Assembly (NCBI GenBank): GCA_026693085.1
Contig: JAPLNB010000361.1
Location: 62,001 to 126,000 of the forward strand
Direction of reading: 5' to 3'
DNA: 64,000 bases
Origin: Planctomycetota bacterium
Lineage (GTDB): Bacteria; Planctomycetota; Phycisphaerae; Tepidisphaerales; Tepidisphaeraceae
The first letter of the stretch is position 1. Every line of letters begins with the position of its first letter. This document shows, one piece after another, positions 27,852-37,028 of this stretch. Below the pieces are notes generated by a model. It was not told where the DNA came from. It did no database searches and saw only the letters and a program-made list of their open reading frames with translations. A program made the position numbers and the translations under genes.

Positions 27852-28694
27852 TCACTCCGCCTCTCCCTCCGCGCCTTCTGCTTCATCTTCGTCCGCGTAA
27901 GGAGCGAGCCCATCGGCCGTGACGAGGAACAGACAGTCCGTCACCTGATGCGGCATTGCCTGATAATCGGCGGCTATCTGCTGCTGCAGGCGAGACACCG
28001 TCTCCGGCTCGTCGCGAAAACAGATGAGAATGTCCCGGTTCGGTATGCCCGCAACAAACGGCCCGCCAAGGTGCTCCTTGAGGTGATCGTACAACCCGGG
28101 CAGAAGAATCCGGCTGGCGTCGTAGCCGTCCATCATCTGAATGAGGATCAGGTTGATTTTCCCGGACTCATCCTGTGCCGCATGCGCGGGCAACGTCTCG
28201 CTGAAGATCGCCAGGTTCTGCAATGCCGTTTCGTGAAGCTCATCGAGCGGGATTCCCCATTTCTCGAACAGCCGCTGCGAGATATAGGACATCGTGCGTT
28301 CGTTATCGACCACGTAAGCCGCGGTCAGCCCTTCGAGCAGTTGCTGGGTGACCATCAGCGATCCAGCGGCCGTCTGTGGAACTCTTTCCAACACCAGCGG
28401 CAGGATGCGGCCCCGAAGATCGTCGTACGAGGCATGCTCATCCGCCGCCGTCTCGGCCGCCTGCAGCAGTTCCTTAACCCACCGGTTCACCAGGCTCGCC
28501 AACCGCTGCGGATACTCCGCATCCTCCTCCGCCTCACCCACCGACATGCGGTACAGGTTCTCCAGCGACGTCAAATGTCCATTGATACGCAGCGAAAAAT
28601 CGGCCTTGGCGCGTTCCAGTTTCAGCGACGGAAACTGCCGGGCAATGAGCTGCTCCACCTGATCCAGAAACTCGATGCGTGAGGGCTTTGACAT
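27852..28694 (-). CDS. ytpQ: DUF1444 family protein (YtpQ-like)
   Basis: 280 residues, soluble, acidic C-terminal tail (DEDEAEGAEGEAE). The LSLRINGH-like start (ADFSLRINGHLTSLENLYRM), VPQTAAGSLMV and GGPFVAGIPNRDILICFRDE are typical of the DUF1444/YtpQ family. Its biochemical function is unknown. It is a single-gene unit between the terminator and the divergent PDZ-like gene. Confidence 0.8.
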   Translation of the reverse strand: MSKPSRIEFLDQVEQLIARQFPSLKLERAKADFSLRINGHLTSLENLYRMSVGEAEEDAEYPQRLASLVNRWVKELLQAAETAADEHASYDDLRGRILPLVLERVPQTAAGSLMVTQQLLEGLTAAYVVDNERTMSYISQRLFEKWGIPLDELHETALQNLAIFSETLPAHAAQDESGKINLILIQMMDGYDASRILLPGLYDHLKEHLGGPFVAGIPNRDILICFRDEPETVSRLQQQIAADYQAMPHQVTDCLFLVTADGLAPYADEDEAEGAEGEAE

Positions 28695-28940
28695 CGTCTT
28701 ACATCGTACCCAATCGGCTGGCCTCCGTCATCACAGAGATCTTCGGCTTCATTGCACTTATCGGCCACGGCACTCTGCGTACGTTTCGCCGCCATCCTGG
28801 AACAATGTGCGCCCCCCCCACCGCTCCCAATCTGACACAACGGGTGCGAAATAGTGTGAGCCGGCCGGCAATCCGATGTATACTGCTGTACGGCGATGTG
28901 CCCCCGTCCAAGTTGACGGCCCCTCAATCAAGGAGCGGCT

Positions 28941-29435
28941 ATGCGTAGCATGTTCGGACTCGTGGGATTGCTCGCGGCGATTCTGGTCGTCGTCATGTTT
29001 TGGATGGTCAACCATCCGGCCGATACCGTCCAACGGGGAGAGTCGGCCAAACGACAGGTCGAGCAACTCGCCGGCGGCAGTCCTGAGATGCGGGCGAAGG
29101 ACTCGATCACGCTGGAACCCATCGTCAAAGACGGCAAGCTCCGGTACGTCCTCGTCGATAAGATCGTGGCCGACGGACCCATGGAGAAGTACTACGGCCT
29201 GAAACGGAACGATTCGATCATCTCCGCCGGCCCACTCGATTTCAAAGACCAGGATGGCGAGATGGCAATCGAGTTGATCCTGCGCGCTTACCAGACCAAG
29301 GCGCCGATCGTGGTCTTGCGCGACGGCAAGCGGATCGAGTTGCCGCAGCCGGCGACCAACGAAACCACACCCTCCGGCCGCGACAACAGCTCGACCATCC
29401 ACAGGCAGCTCGATGCACTCCCGGGAGTACGTTAA
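28941..29435 (+). CDS. Membrane-anchored PDZ-like protein
   Basis: 164 residues with an N-terminal membrane helix (MFGLVGLLAAILVVVMFWMV) and a region similar to a PDZ domain: LRYVLVDKIVADGPMEKYYG, RNDSIISAGPLDF and PIVVLRDGKRIELPQP. A TATACT element at 28879-28884 lies about 57 nt upstream and could be the -10 promoter box, though no good -35 is seen. It is likely a periplasmic scaffold-type protein; no protease domain is attached. Confidence 0.65.
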   Translation: MRSMFGLVGLLAAILVVVMFWMVNHPADTVQRGESAKRQVEQLAGGSPEMRAKDSITLEPIVKDGKLRYVLVDKIVADGPMEKYYGLKRNDSIISAGPLDFKDQDGEMAIELILRAYQTKAPIVVLRDGKRIELPQPATNETTPSGRDNSSTIHRQLDALPGVR

Positions 29436-29487
29436 GAACCGCCGCTTCCAGTATTGAAATCTCGCTTCTACTCGACCGCAGCCACCG

Positions 29488-30633
29488 ATGCATGATCATT
29501 ATGCGTGGCTTGGTCGTTGGGCGAAAAGAATGAGTGCGTCGCTTTCCAAGGTTGCGCGGACGGTTCTGAGCGGGGAGGATCGAAGTGCGCGCGCGACCAT
29601 GCTGCGAGGGATGATGAGGGTGGCGGAGGTGGGGTATGCGGCAGGCGTGGGGGTGAGGAATCTCATGTATGCCCGGGGGGTGCTGGGAATGAGACGAGTG
29701 GGGGTGCCCGTCGTTAGTGTGGGGAATATTACAACGGGGGGGACGGGGAAGACGCCGGTGGTGAGATGGTTGGTGGAACAATTGCGGGGGGTGGGGTATC
29801 GGCCAGGGGTCTTGATACGCGGGTACAAGCGGGCGGCTGGGGGGGTGAGCGATGAGCAGGCGATGCTGGAGGAGATGCTGGAGGGGGGGGGGGTGCATGC
29901 GGAGGCGGATCGGGGGGCGGGGGCGAAGAAGGTGTTGGCGGAACATCCCGAAGTGGATGTGCTGGTGTTGGATGATGGGTTTCAGCATCGGCGGATGGGG
30001 CGGGAGTTTGATTTGGTGTTGGTGGATGGGAGGGAGCCGTTTGGGTATCGGCATGTGCTGCCGCGGGGGTTGCTGCGCGAGCCGATGAGGGGGCTGGGGC
30101 GGGCGGATGCGTTTGTGATTACTCATAGTGATGAAATTGCGGAGCGGGAGCAGAGGGCGATTGAGGAGGAACTTCGGAGTCATAATGCCGCGGCGCCGGT
30201 GTATCGGGCAAGGCATGTGCAGACGGGGTTGAGGGCGGGCGAGCAGTGGTTGGAGATGGGGAAGTTGGGGGGCCGTCGATTTTATGCGGCGGCGGGGATC
30301 GGGCGGCCTGAGGGGCTGGAGCGGAAACTGGCGCAATTTGGGGCGGGCTATTGCGGGCATCGGTGGTTTGAGGATCATCATGATTATGGTGAGGAGGACT
30401 TGGCGGCCGTCCGGCGGGAGGCGAAGGCGGCGGGGGCAGATGTGGTTATTGTAACGGAGAAGGATTGGGCAAAGATCAGGCGACTGGCGGGTGCGGGCGA
30501 CGATAGGATGCCGATCTGGCGATTGGAGATGCGGATTGCGTTTGAAGGGCAAGGCGAATCGGGCTTGCTGGAGTTTGTCTGCACGACAATTGAGAAGAAG
30601 AGAGCCGATGAGCGAACGGAACAACGGTGCTGA
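29488..30633 (+). CDS. lpxK: Tetraacyldisaccharide 4'-kinase (lipid A)
   Basis: 381 residues. VPVVSVGNITTGGTGKTPVV at about residues 72-91 is the LpxK P-loop signature, and VDVLVLDDGFQHRRMGREFD contains the DDGFQHR motif. GVRNLMYARGVLG gives the N-terminal membrane-associated helix. LpxK phosphorylates the 4' position of the lipid A disaccharide at the inner membrane. Its presence supports a Gram-negative-type outer membrane. The gene is rich in long G runs (for example 29882-29890), unlike the neighbouring pre-29400 genes. Its last 26 nt overlap the start of the next gene. Confidence 0.93.
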   Translation: MHDHYAWLGRWAKRMSASLSKVARTVLSGEDRSARATMLRGMMRVAEVGYAAGVGVRNLMYARGVLGMRRVGVPVVSVGNITTGGTGKTPVVRWLVEQLRGVGYRPGVLIRGYKRAAGGVSDEQAMLEEMLEGGGVHAEADRGAGAKKVLAEHPEVDVLVLDDGFQHRRMGREFDLVLVDGREPFGYRHVLPRGLLREPMRGLGRADAFVITHSDEIAEREQRAIEEELRSHNAAAPVYRARHVQTGLRAGEQWLEMGKLGGRRFYAAAGIGRPEGLERKLAQFGAGYCGHRWFEDHHDYGEEDLAAVRREAKAAGADVVIVTEKDWAKIRRLAGAGDDRMPIWRLEMRIAFEGQGESGLLEFVCTTIEKKRADERTEQRC

Positions 30634-33562
30634 GAAGAACGGTGTCGGGGGGAGGAACCGCCAAGGCGCCAAGTTGCGGCTTTTGTTATTCGTTGTTTGT
30701 TATTTGTTGCTTGTGGGGGGGGCGGGGTGTGGGGGAAAGAGGACGGGCGAGGAGGCGGAGGGGCCCAGGAGATTGCAGGGAGTCAGTTTCAATGATCCGG
30801 TGAGGGCGGTGGCGTCGAATGCGGCGATTGCGGTGAGGGGGGCGAGGAATGAGACGATTGCGGTTGCGATACAGATCAATCAGTTTCCGCAGGTGGTTGG
30901 ACGGAAACTGTATGGGCTGAGGATGTCGGAGTTGAAGACGGCGGATGGGCCGGCGATTGGGGTCGGGGGTTTTCTGGCGTACCAGTTGCTGCCGATGGCG
31001 GTGGATATTAACCGCGCGAGCTTTGTGCGGCAGACGGGGTTGGAGCCGACGGTGAGTGCGCTGCCGCGGGCGTTGTTGCCGTTGGGGATGGAGGGGGGGG
31101 TGATTCCGCTGAAGTCGCTGCGGAATGCGAATCGCGGGATCGATCGGGAGTCCAGAGCGGATGAGGCCGAGGCCCCGGCGCCGATTGTGTGGATTGATGT
31201 TCAGATCCCCCCTACCGCCAAGGCTGGGGAGTATCAGGGGGTATGTGAGTTGGTGGAGGCGGGGAATGTGAAGGCATCGGTGGGGGTGAAGCTGGTGGTG
31301 GATGATTTTGTGATTCCGGATGAGCGACATTTGTTGATGGTGGGGTTGTTGGATTGGGCGAGTTTGGTGCGGCTGTATCCGGAGCAGTTTTGGGCCGTGC
31401 AGGCGAACCTGTTGAGCCGGCGCGAGGCGAAGTATGCGGGGGCGGTGAAGACGCTGGACGACATGGTGAAGCTGGCGCAGACGCATCGGACACAGTTGGT
31501 CATTCCGCGGCTCCAGCCGATCGTGAAATGGCCCAGCGGGAAGGGGCCGCAGATTGATTGGGGGGATTTTGATGGGTTGGTGGGGCCATGGCTGAGGGGA
31601 GACACGTTTGGGGATCTGGTGCCGCTAGGCTATTGGCCGCTGCCGGTGCCGGACCATATGGGGATGTTGGACGAGAGGTCGCGGGGTGAGTATTGGGCGG
31701 CGGCGGCGGGGCATTTTGATCAGATGGACTGGCTGGGGCGGTCGGCGATCGCGGTGGAGAAGAAGAGCGAGGGGCGGGTTCGGCTGATGGAGGCGATGGA
31801 GGTATCGGAGGAGGCGGCAAAAGTGCTGGGGGTGCATCCGCGGCTGAAGGTGAGCGTGCCGCTCGAGGAGGAGCAGGTATTGCTGGCGACGCCGGGCAGT
31901 CCGAAGCGGATTGCGGCGGATTCGTTGGATCGGTTGTTGTATGCGGCACCGGGGTTGGTGTCGGCGACGCCGATGCAGAGGCTGCCGGAGAATGTGGGGA
32001 CGCGGTGGTTGCGTACGGATTTGCCGGGGTTGATTCCGTATGGGGGCGCCGGTGCCGATGAGCGGGAGGTGAGGTTGTGGGCATGGCTGGCATTCTTGCG
32101 GAAGGCGGGGTTGATTCAGTGGCCTTCGGTTTTGCCGGCGACGAACAACGCGGCGGAGGCGGGGAATCCGGAGGACCTGGTGTGGTTTTATCCGGGTTCG
32201 TGGTTCGGGGTGAAGGTGCCGGTGCCGACGTTGCAGCTCAAGTGGCTGCGGCGGGCGCAGCAGGATTACGAATACTTGTGGCTGGCAAAGCAGCGGGGGC
32301 AGCTCGCGCGGGCGACGATTCTGGCGAGGCTGATCAGCAAGCCGGTGGAGATACCGCCGACGCAGGTGGTGGATGCGGTGCATGGGCTGATGTCTGGGAG
32401 CAGTGAGCGGCGGACTTGGGCGGATGCGATGGACTTGCTGACGCGGACGATTTTGTTGAGCGAGCCGGGTCAGGCGGTGGATGCAATGGCGGAGCGGGAG
32501 CTGATGTACAAGTTGGCGGGGTGGACGAAGATGCACGAGCGCCCGCTATTGGTGGGGCGATCGACGGAATGGCGGGTGGATGAACAGGGCGGGCGTGTGG
32601 TGGATTTGCGGCTGGGGGTGGACGTCTACAACGCGGCGGAACAGCAGCCGGAGAAGAACCGGCTGCACTGGGCGGCGGTGCCGGAGGGTTGGCAGGGGAA
32701 TGTGCCGCCGGTCGAGGTGCCGCAGTTGGGGACGTACAGCGTGAATCGGTTCTATTTGAATACGCGGGTGGATCTGGGAAAGCGTTCGGGAGGAGCGCAG
32801 GGGCCGGTGAGGGTGACCTTTACGGATGGTTTTACGGGGCGGTCGTATTCGGGGACGATGCTCGTGCCGCTCGGGGTTTGCGAGCAGCGTCAGGCGGCAC
32901 CGCCGAAGCTGGACGGCTCGTTGGAGGACTGGTCGCCGGAGGATGCCTTGCATGAGGGAGCGCTGGTGCGGATGTTGAGCAGGCCGTCGTTGCAGCGGCA
33001 AGAGGTGGAGTATGCCGGGGCGGCGACAACGCTGTATTCGACCTGGACAGCGGCGAGCTTGTATGTCGGGTTCCGGATTGACGGGGCGGATTCGCCGATG
33101 ACGAACGCGGGAACGAATTTCATCAAGTATCAGCTTCGGCGGGCGTGGGCAGAGGATGTTTGCGAGGTGTTGATCCAGCCGGTGTATGCGGACAATTCGG
33201 TGGGGCCGTTGTTGCACCTGGCGTGCAAGCCGCGGGGGCAGTTGGTGATTTCACGGCGGCTGGACCCGCGGTTGAATGCCAGTCCGTGGCAGGCGTTTGC
33301 GGCGTCGGATGTACTGTATGGATATAGCATGAGCAAGGCGGTGTGGCGGGGGGAAATTGGGATTCCGTGGGATGTGATCAATGATTCGCAGCATGCGGAG
33401 AAGCGGCCGGTGATGCTGCGGATGAATTTCTCGCAACATTTGGGGATGCCAGGGGAGTCGGCCAGCTGGGCGGGGCCGGTGGATTTTGGGCGCGATGAGG
33501 GATTTATGGGATTGGTGGAGATTCGGCGGGCTGACACCATCGGCCCGCCCGGGCAGAGATAG
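30608..33562 (+). CDS. Lipoprotein with DUF4091/GH123-like domain and C-terminal carbohydrate-binding-like domain
   Basis: 984 residues from ATG 30608, overlapping lpxK by 26 nt. The leader LLLFVVCYLLLVGGAGC ends in a lipobox with Cys41, so it should be a lipoprotein. The central part (WFYPGSWFGVKVPVPTLQLK, LRRAQQDYEYLWLAKQRG) is typical of the DUF4091 end of GH123-like glycosidases. The last 220 residues resemble a CBM9-type domain: KLDGSLEDWSPEDAL, LYVGFRIDG and WRGEIGIPWDVI. It is probably a surface glycan-acting protein. An N-terminal beta-sandwich precedes the barrel. Overlap with lpxK suggests cotranscription rather than shared function. Confidence 0.72.
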   Translation: MSERNNGAEKNGVGGRNRQGAKLRLLLFVVCYLLLVGGAGCGGKRTGEEAEGPRRLQGVSFNDPVRAVASNAAIAVRGARNETIAVAIQINQFPQVVGRKLYGLRMSELKTADGPAIGVGGFLAYQLLPMAVDINRASFVRQTGLEPTVSALPRALLPLGMEGGVIPLKSLRNANRGIDRESRADEAEAPAPIVWIDVQIPPTAKAGEYQGVCELVEAGNVKASVGVKLVVDDFVIPDERHLLMVGLLDWASLVRLYPEQFWAVQANLLSRREAKYAGAVKTLDDMVKLAQTHRTQLVIPRLQPIVKWPSGKGPQIDWGDFDGLVGPWLRGDTFGDLVPLGYWPLPVPDHMGMLDERSRGEYWAAAAGHFDQMDWLGRSAIAVEKKSEGRVRLMEAMEVSEEAAKVLGVHPRLKVSVPLEEEQVLLATPGSPKRIAADSLDRLLYAAPGLVSATPMQRLPENVGTRWLRTDLPGLIPYGGAGADEREVRLWAWLAFLRKAGLIQWPSVLPATNNAAEAGNPEDLVWFYPGSWFGVKVPVPTLQLKWLRRAQQDYEYLWLAKQRGQLARATILARLISKPVEIPPTQVVDAVHGLMSGSSERRTWADAMDLLTRTILLSEPGQAVDAMAERELMYKLAGWTKMHERPLLVGRSTEWRVDEQGGRVVDLRLGVDVYNAAEQQPEKNRLHWAAVPEGWQGNVPPVEVPQLGTYSVNRFYLNTRVDLGKRSGGAQGPVRVTFTDGFTGRSYSGTMLVPLGVCEQRQAAPPKLDGSLEDWSPEDALHEGALVRMLSRPSLQRQEVEYAGAATTLYSTWTAASLYVGFRIDGADSPMTNAGTNFIKYQLRRAWAEDVCEVLIQPVYADNSVGPLLHLACKPRGQLVISRRLDPRLNASPWQAFAASDVLYGYSMSKAVWRGEIGIPWDVINDSQHAEKRPVMLRMNFSQHLGMPGESASWAGPVDFGRDEGFMGLVEIRRADTIGPPGQR

Positions 33563-33635
33563 CGATCGATCGCGGCGGGGGAAATCTGGAGGTTTTGCAT
33601 CTGCCGGAGTTGGGCGTGTGGTGTAGAATGAGGGC

Positions 33636-33830
33636 ATGATCCGGATTTGTGAAATCGTGGACCCTGACCTGCGCAAGCGAGTGCTGGTGGCGTTGGCTGA
33701 GGCACGCGGCTGCTCGGTGGCGGCGATTCCCGATTGGTTCGAGCTGGATGATGCCGACTATGTGGACCTGCTGAATGACCTGAAGGAAGCAGAGAGCGGT
33801 CCGGCAGAGGATTATGATCCGCGGATGTGA
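33636..33830 (+). CDS. Small hypothetical protein
   Basis: 64 residues, acidic C-terminus, with a short helix-rich pattern (DPDLRKRVLVALAEARGCSV). GAGGG lies just before the ATG. No family recognised. It lies 73 nt downstream of the DUF4091 gene. Composition is natural for a real protein, but evidence is limited to the frame and the start signal. Confidence 0.5.
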   Translation: MIRICEIVDPDLRKRVLVALAEARGCSVAAIPDWFELDDADYVDLLNDLKEAESGPAEDYDPRM

Positions 33831-33909
33831 ATGGGGCCGCTGAATCGTCCGAGGCAGGTAGGCTTGGGTGCTTTCCTGCCTCTCCGGGAAACTGGAGAGC
33901 GGTCATTCG

Positions 33910-34779
33910 TCATTTGCCCTTTGCCATTTGTCCTTGTGCTTGCTCGCTGACGCGGGATTGGTAGGCGGTGTGAAGGCGGGTGGTGATGGGGCCGCACTTG
34001 GAGTTGGCGATGGGACGCGAGTTCCATTGGGTGACCCACGCGAGTTCGCGGGTGGTGCTGGTGATGAAGACTTCGTCGGCGGCAAGGACTTCGGCTTCGC
34101 TGACGGGGCGTTCGATGGCGGGGACGCTCAGTTCGGCGGCCAGGTTGAGCAGGAGGGCGCGGGTGATGCCGGGCAGGACTTTGGGGCCTACCGGGTGGGT
34201 CAGGAGGATGTTGCGGGAAACGATGAAGAGATTGCTGGTGGCGCATTCGGTGACGATGCCTTCGTGAACGAAGCCGGCCTCATCGGCACCCGCGGCGACA
34301 GCCGTGTTCTTGGCGAGAATGTTGGGCAGGAGTGCGATCGACTTGATCCAGCAGCGGCTCCAGCGTTCGTCGGGGACGGAGATGAGCTTGAGGCCTTTGA
34401 CGTCGGCCGGGCGGGACATCGGGGGTAGAGTGCGGGCGTAGAAGAGGAGGGTGGGCTTGGGGTTGGAGTAGACGTGGTTGCGGGGGGCGTGGCCACGGGT
34501 GAGTTGCAGGTAGATCATGCCGTTTTTGACGCCGGTCTGATCGATGAGCTTGGTGATCTCGGCGGCTAGCGGCGTTTTCCCCATCGGAAGATCCAGCGCA
34601 ATGCCCCCGCACGACCGCTCCAGGCGGTCGAGATGCTCGGTAAGCGTGAACGGCCGGCCGTTGTAGATGCGAACCACTTCATAGACACCATCGGCGAATT
34701 GAAAGCCGCGGTCTTCGACACTGACCATCGCTTCGCTGAGCGGGATCGTCTTGCCATTGAGCCAGATTAGTTCTTTCAT
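33910..34779 (-). CDS. dat: Class IV aminotransferase, D-amino-acid transaminase type
   Basis: 289 residues. VSVEDRGFQFADGVYEVVRI near the N-terminus and RCWIKSIALLPNILAK around residue 145 are typical of D-alanine aminotransferases; the Lys in IKSIALL is the expected PLP Schiff-base residue. EGIVTECATSNLFIVSRN and GITRALLL complete the fold-type IV pattern. It interconverts D-amino acids and 2-oxo acids, feeding D-Glu/D-Ala to peptidoglycan. A branched-chain aminotransferase or aminodeoxychorismate lyase is less likely because the N-terminal motif is D-AAT-like. It is a monocistronic gene on the minus strand. Confidence 0.85.
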   Translation of the reverse strand: MKELIWLNGKTIPLSEAMVSVEDRGFQFADGVYEVVRIYNGRPFTLTEHLDRLERSCGGIALDLPMGKTPLAAEITKLIDQTGVKNGMIYLQLTRGHAPRNHVYSNPKPTLLFYARTLPPMSRPADVKGLKLISVPDERWSRCWIKSIALLPNILAKNTAVAAGADEAGFVHEGIVTECATSNLFIVSRNILLTHPVGPKVLPGITRALLLNLAAELSVPAIERPVSEAEVLAADEVFITSTTRELAWVTQWNSRPIANSKCGPITTRLHTAYQSRVSEQAQGQMAKGK

Positions 34780-35124
34780 GATTTACCTGTCTACCGTCGG
34801 ATCTGAGCCATTGTATGGGATCGCCGGGGGTTGCGACAGGAGCGGGAAAACCCAGGCATGAATCCCCGGCTTTACGCACATTTCCACCGCGACCCTTTGG
34901 TGGGGCAGAAATGCGGTTCAACTCGCCGTTCTCAGGCCCCAATCAATTGGCGTCGGGCCATGGGAACCCACCGCCGAAAAAACGCGGGCAAAGGTGAGCG
35001 GAATTACCGTAAAAGCTGAGGGCTGACGCCCAACCCACCGACCTGCCGAAAAACACGCCAAAGCGGTCATTGCCCATCCGATGGCGGCTTCCTGTCTTCT
35101 CTCGGCCACACCCCCCTGCCGCCA
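34780..35124. other. Intergenic region, no feature recognised
   Basis: 345 nt between the aminotransferase start and the 3' end of the CvpA-domain gene. Only short frames without start signals are present, and no clear hairpin-plus-T-run or promoter pair was seen. Confidence 0.5.
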
Positions 35125-36951
35125 TCACTGCACCTTCAGGCTCATCGACCGGATGATGTCGCCCTTGAACTCCAGCGACCGCAGTTCGGTCCCCACCGGG
35201 ACAAGATACAGCAGATACAGGTCCGTAGGACGTGAGTTCCTGTCGCTCGCCACCGACCGCACGGACTTGGTTAAGTCCAAGACGCCGGCCATCATGTCCT
35301 GCCCGTTGTTCGTCTTCACCTTGGCAAGCGCGCCGACTGGCGGATACCTCTTCCCGGCCGCGTCACCAAGCTGGTACTGCGACACCACATCGCCCCACGC
35401 CCACTTGTCCTGCGATTTGACCGATGGCCTGGCGCTGACCTGGACTATCTTCTGGCCCTCAGGCTCATGCACCATGGTGCAGGCATCCTTGCCCTGCGAG
35501 AGGAACTGGATCGTCCGCACCGGGTTGATCTCCAGCATCAGGAAATGCTGGTCCTTCATCAGGTACTTGCCCCATTCCGTTTCGCCCTTGGCGTTGGCCT
35601 CGGCAAGATTGGGAATGTTGATGGCGCTGAACAGCTCGTTGCTGATCACCGGATTGCCCTCGATGCTCAGCGGCCCGGCGGCCTGCTGGGCATCGCTGCT
35701 GCCCGTCCTGCTGCCTTGCTTGACGACCATCGCCACCGCGTCGCCGGGCGCTTCGATGGTCTTCTTGATCTCCTTGTCTTCCAGTTGCACCCGGGCAAAT
35801 CGCTTGACCTCCAGGAATGTGCCCGCCGCCAGCTTCGGCAATGTGGCCTTCTCCGCCACCGACGCCAGCAATTCACCCTCCGGAACCTCGAATACCAGAT
35901 CGATGGCCTTGTCGCCCGGCGAGAACAACGGGTCGTCGATCATGCTGCGAAACAACACGCGCCCGGCTTCCAGCGTGCCGATCGGGAAGTAGTTCTTACG
36001 CCCAGCCACCAGGCGAATCCCGCCCGGCGCAAACGCCAGCATGTTGGTCTTGTCGTCCGTGTTCTTCCGGTCAACCCGGGTACGCAACACCAGGATCATC
36101 TTGCCCGGCCCAGGCACGAAATCGGCCGGCAACGCCTGTAGGCCGGGATTGCCTTTGGGCCCGCGAATGCCGATGTTCTCGCCATCCTTCTGCCAACGCT
36201 CAGTGTCGTCCTGCGCCAACTTGGCGGCAGTATAGATCCCGATTACGTCGGCCGTATTGGCCATCGCCGTGTGCTTCGAAGCGCCCTGGACGCCAACACG
36301 GCTTCCAAACAGCTCCTGTAGATAGTCCGGATGAACTGCCTGGAACGGCTTGCCGCAATCCAGCGACGCGCCTTCCGAACTGACCAGGTTCACCAGCTTC
36401 AAAACCAGATCATCCGCGGGAACCCACAGGCCCTGCGCGTCCCCCGACTCGTTGCGCACGAATCTGTCGGACTCCAACTCATCGAACGTCGCGTCATCGG
36501 GGTGCCGCATGTCCGGGCCCTGCACAGTGATCGTCCTGCCCCACTTGATCGGGTATCGCTCGTACATCGCAAGGCTCGGGCCGAAACCCAGCGACTGCGC
36601 CGCAATCGCCAGGATCCCTGCCGCGAACAAGCCGGCGATCACCCCCATGACGCCGCCGCCGACCCTGTCCACCAGCAGTGGAAAACGCACGTTTCCCGGA
36701 ACCGCCGAGTCAAACAGCGTGCGCAGCAGGATGTACACCACCGCATATAGGCTCACCAGGCACACAGCGACAACGTAGTCCGAAAACTTGCCGCCGTTGA
36801 CCATGCCGGCCATCGTTTCGTGGTAGCCGACCGCCACCAGCGCCGCGATGATCGATATCACCGCCGATAACGCAGAACTGAAGAACCCCTGCAAGTAGTG
36901 GAAATACGCGACCACCCCGATGATGGCGATGATGATTAGGCTTAGAAGCAT
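35125..36951 (-). CDS. CvpA-domain membrane protein with long C-terminal extension
   Basis: 608 residues. The first 130 residues carry four membrane helices in a CvpA-like arrangement (FHYLQGFFSSALSAVISIIA, PLLVDRVGGGVMGVIAGLFA). CvpA proteins link to envelope stress and colicin V export. The remaining roughly 470 residues are soluble and not recognised, with beta-rich stretches such as KMILVLRTRVDRKN and AGGIRLVAG-like segments. The whole is much longer than ordinary CvpA (about 160-190 residues). It follows the pseudo-ATPase gene by 77 nt on the same strand, so they probably work together. Confidence 0.7.
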   Translation of the reverse strand: MLLSLIIIAIIGVVAYFHYLQGFFSSALSAVISIIAALVAVGYHETMAGMVNGGKFSDYVVAVCLVSLYAVVYILLRTLFDSAVPGNVRFPLLVDRVGGGVMGVIAGLFAAGILAIAAQSLGFGPSLAMYERYPIKWGRTITVQGPDMRHPDDATFDELESDRFVRNESGDAQGLWVPADDLVLKLVNLVSSEGASLDCGKPFQAVHPDYLQELFGSRVGVQGASKHTAMANTADVIGIYTAAKLAQDDTERWQKDGENIGIRGPKGNPGLQALPADFVPGPGKMILVLRTRVDRKNTDDKTNMLAFAPGGIRLVAGRKNYFPIGTLEAGRVLFRSMIDDPLFSPGDKAIDLVFEVPEGELLASVAEKATLPKLAAGTFLEVKRFARVQLEDKEIKKTIEAPGDAVAMVVKQGSRTGSSDAQQAAGPLSIEGNPVISNELFSAINIPNLAEANAKGETEWGKYLMKDQHFLMLEINPVRTIQFLSQGKDACTMVHEPEGQKIVQVSARPSVKSQDKWAWGDVVSQYQLGDAAGKRYPPVGALAKVKTNNGQDMMAGVLDLTKSVRSVASDRNSRPTDLYLLYLVPVGTELRSLEFKGDIIRSMSLKVQ

Positions 36952-37028
36952 CGTGCACCCAATTGACCGTTAGAAACCTGGTCGGGCATCCTGTTCAGCA
37001 TCGCCCGCGACAAGCGGGCGGGAAAAAC

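Noticed and set aside
29242-30672. 476-codon minus-strand frame opposite lpxK
   Set aside because: Pro/Arg/His-rich composition mirrors the G-rich lpxK codons; the lpxK motifs on the plus strand are clear.
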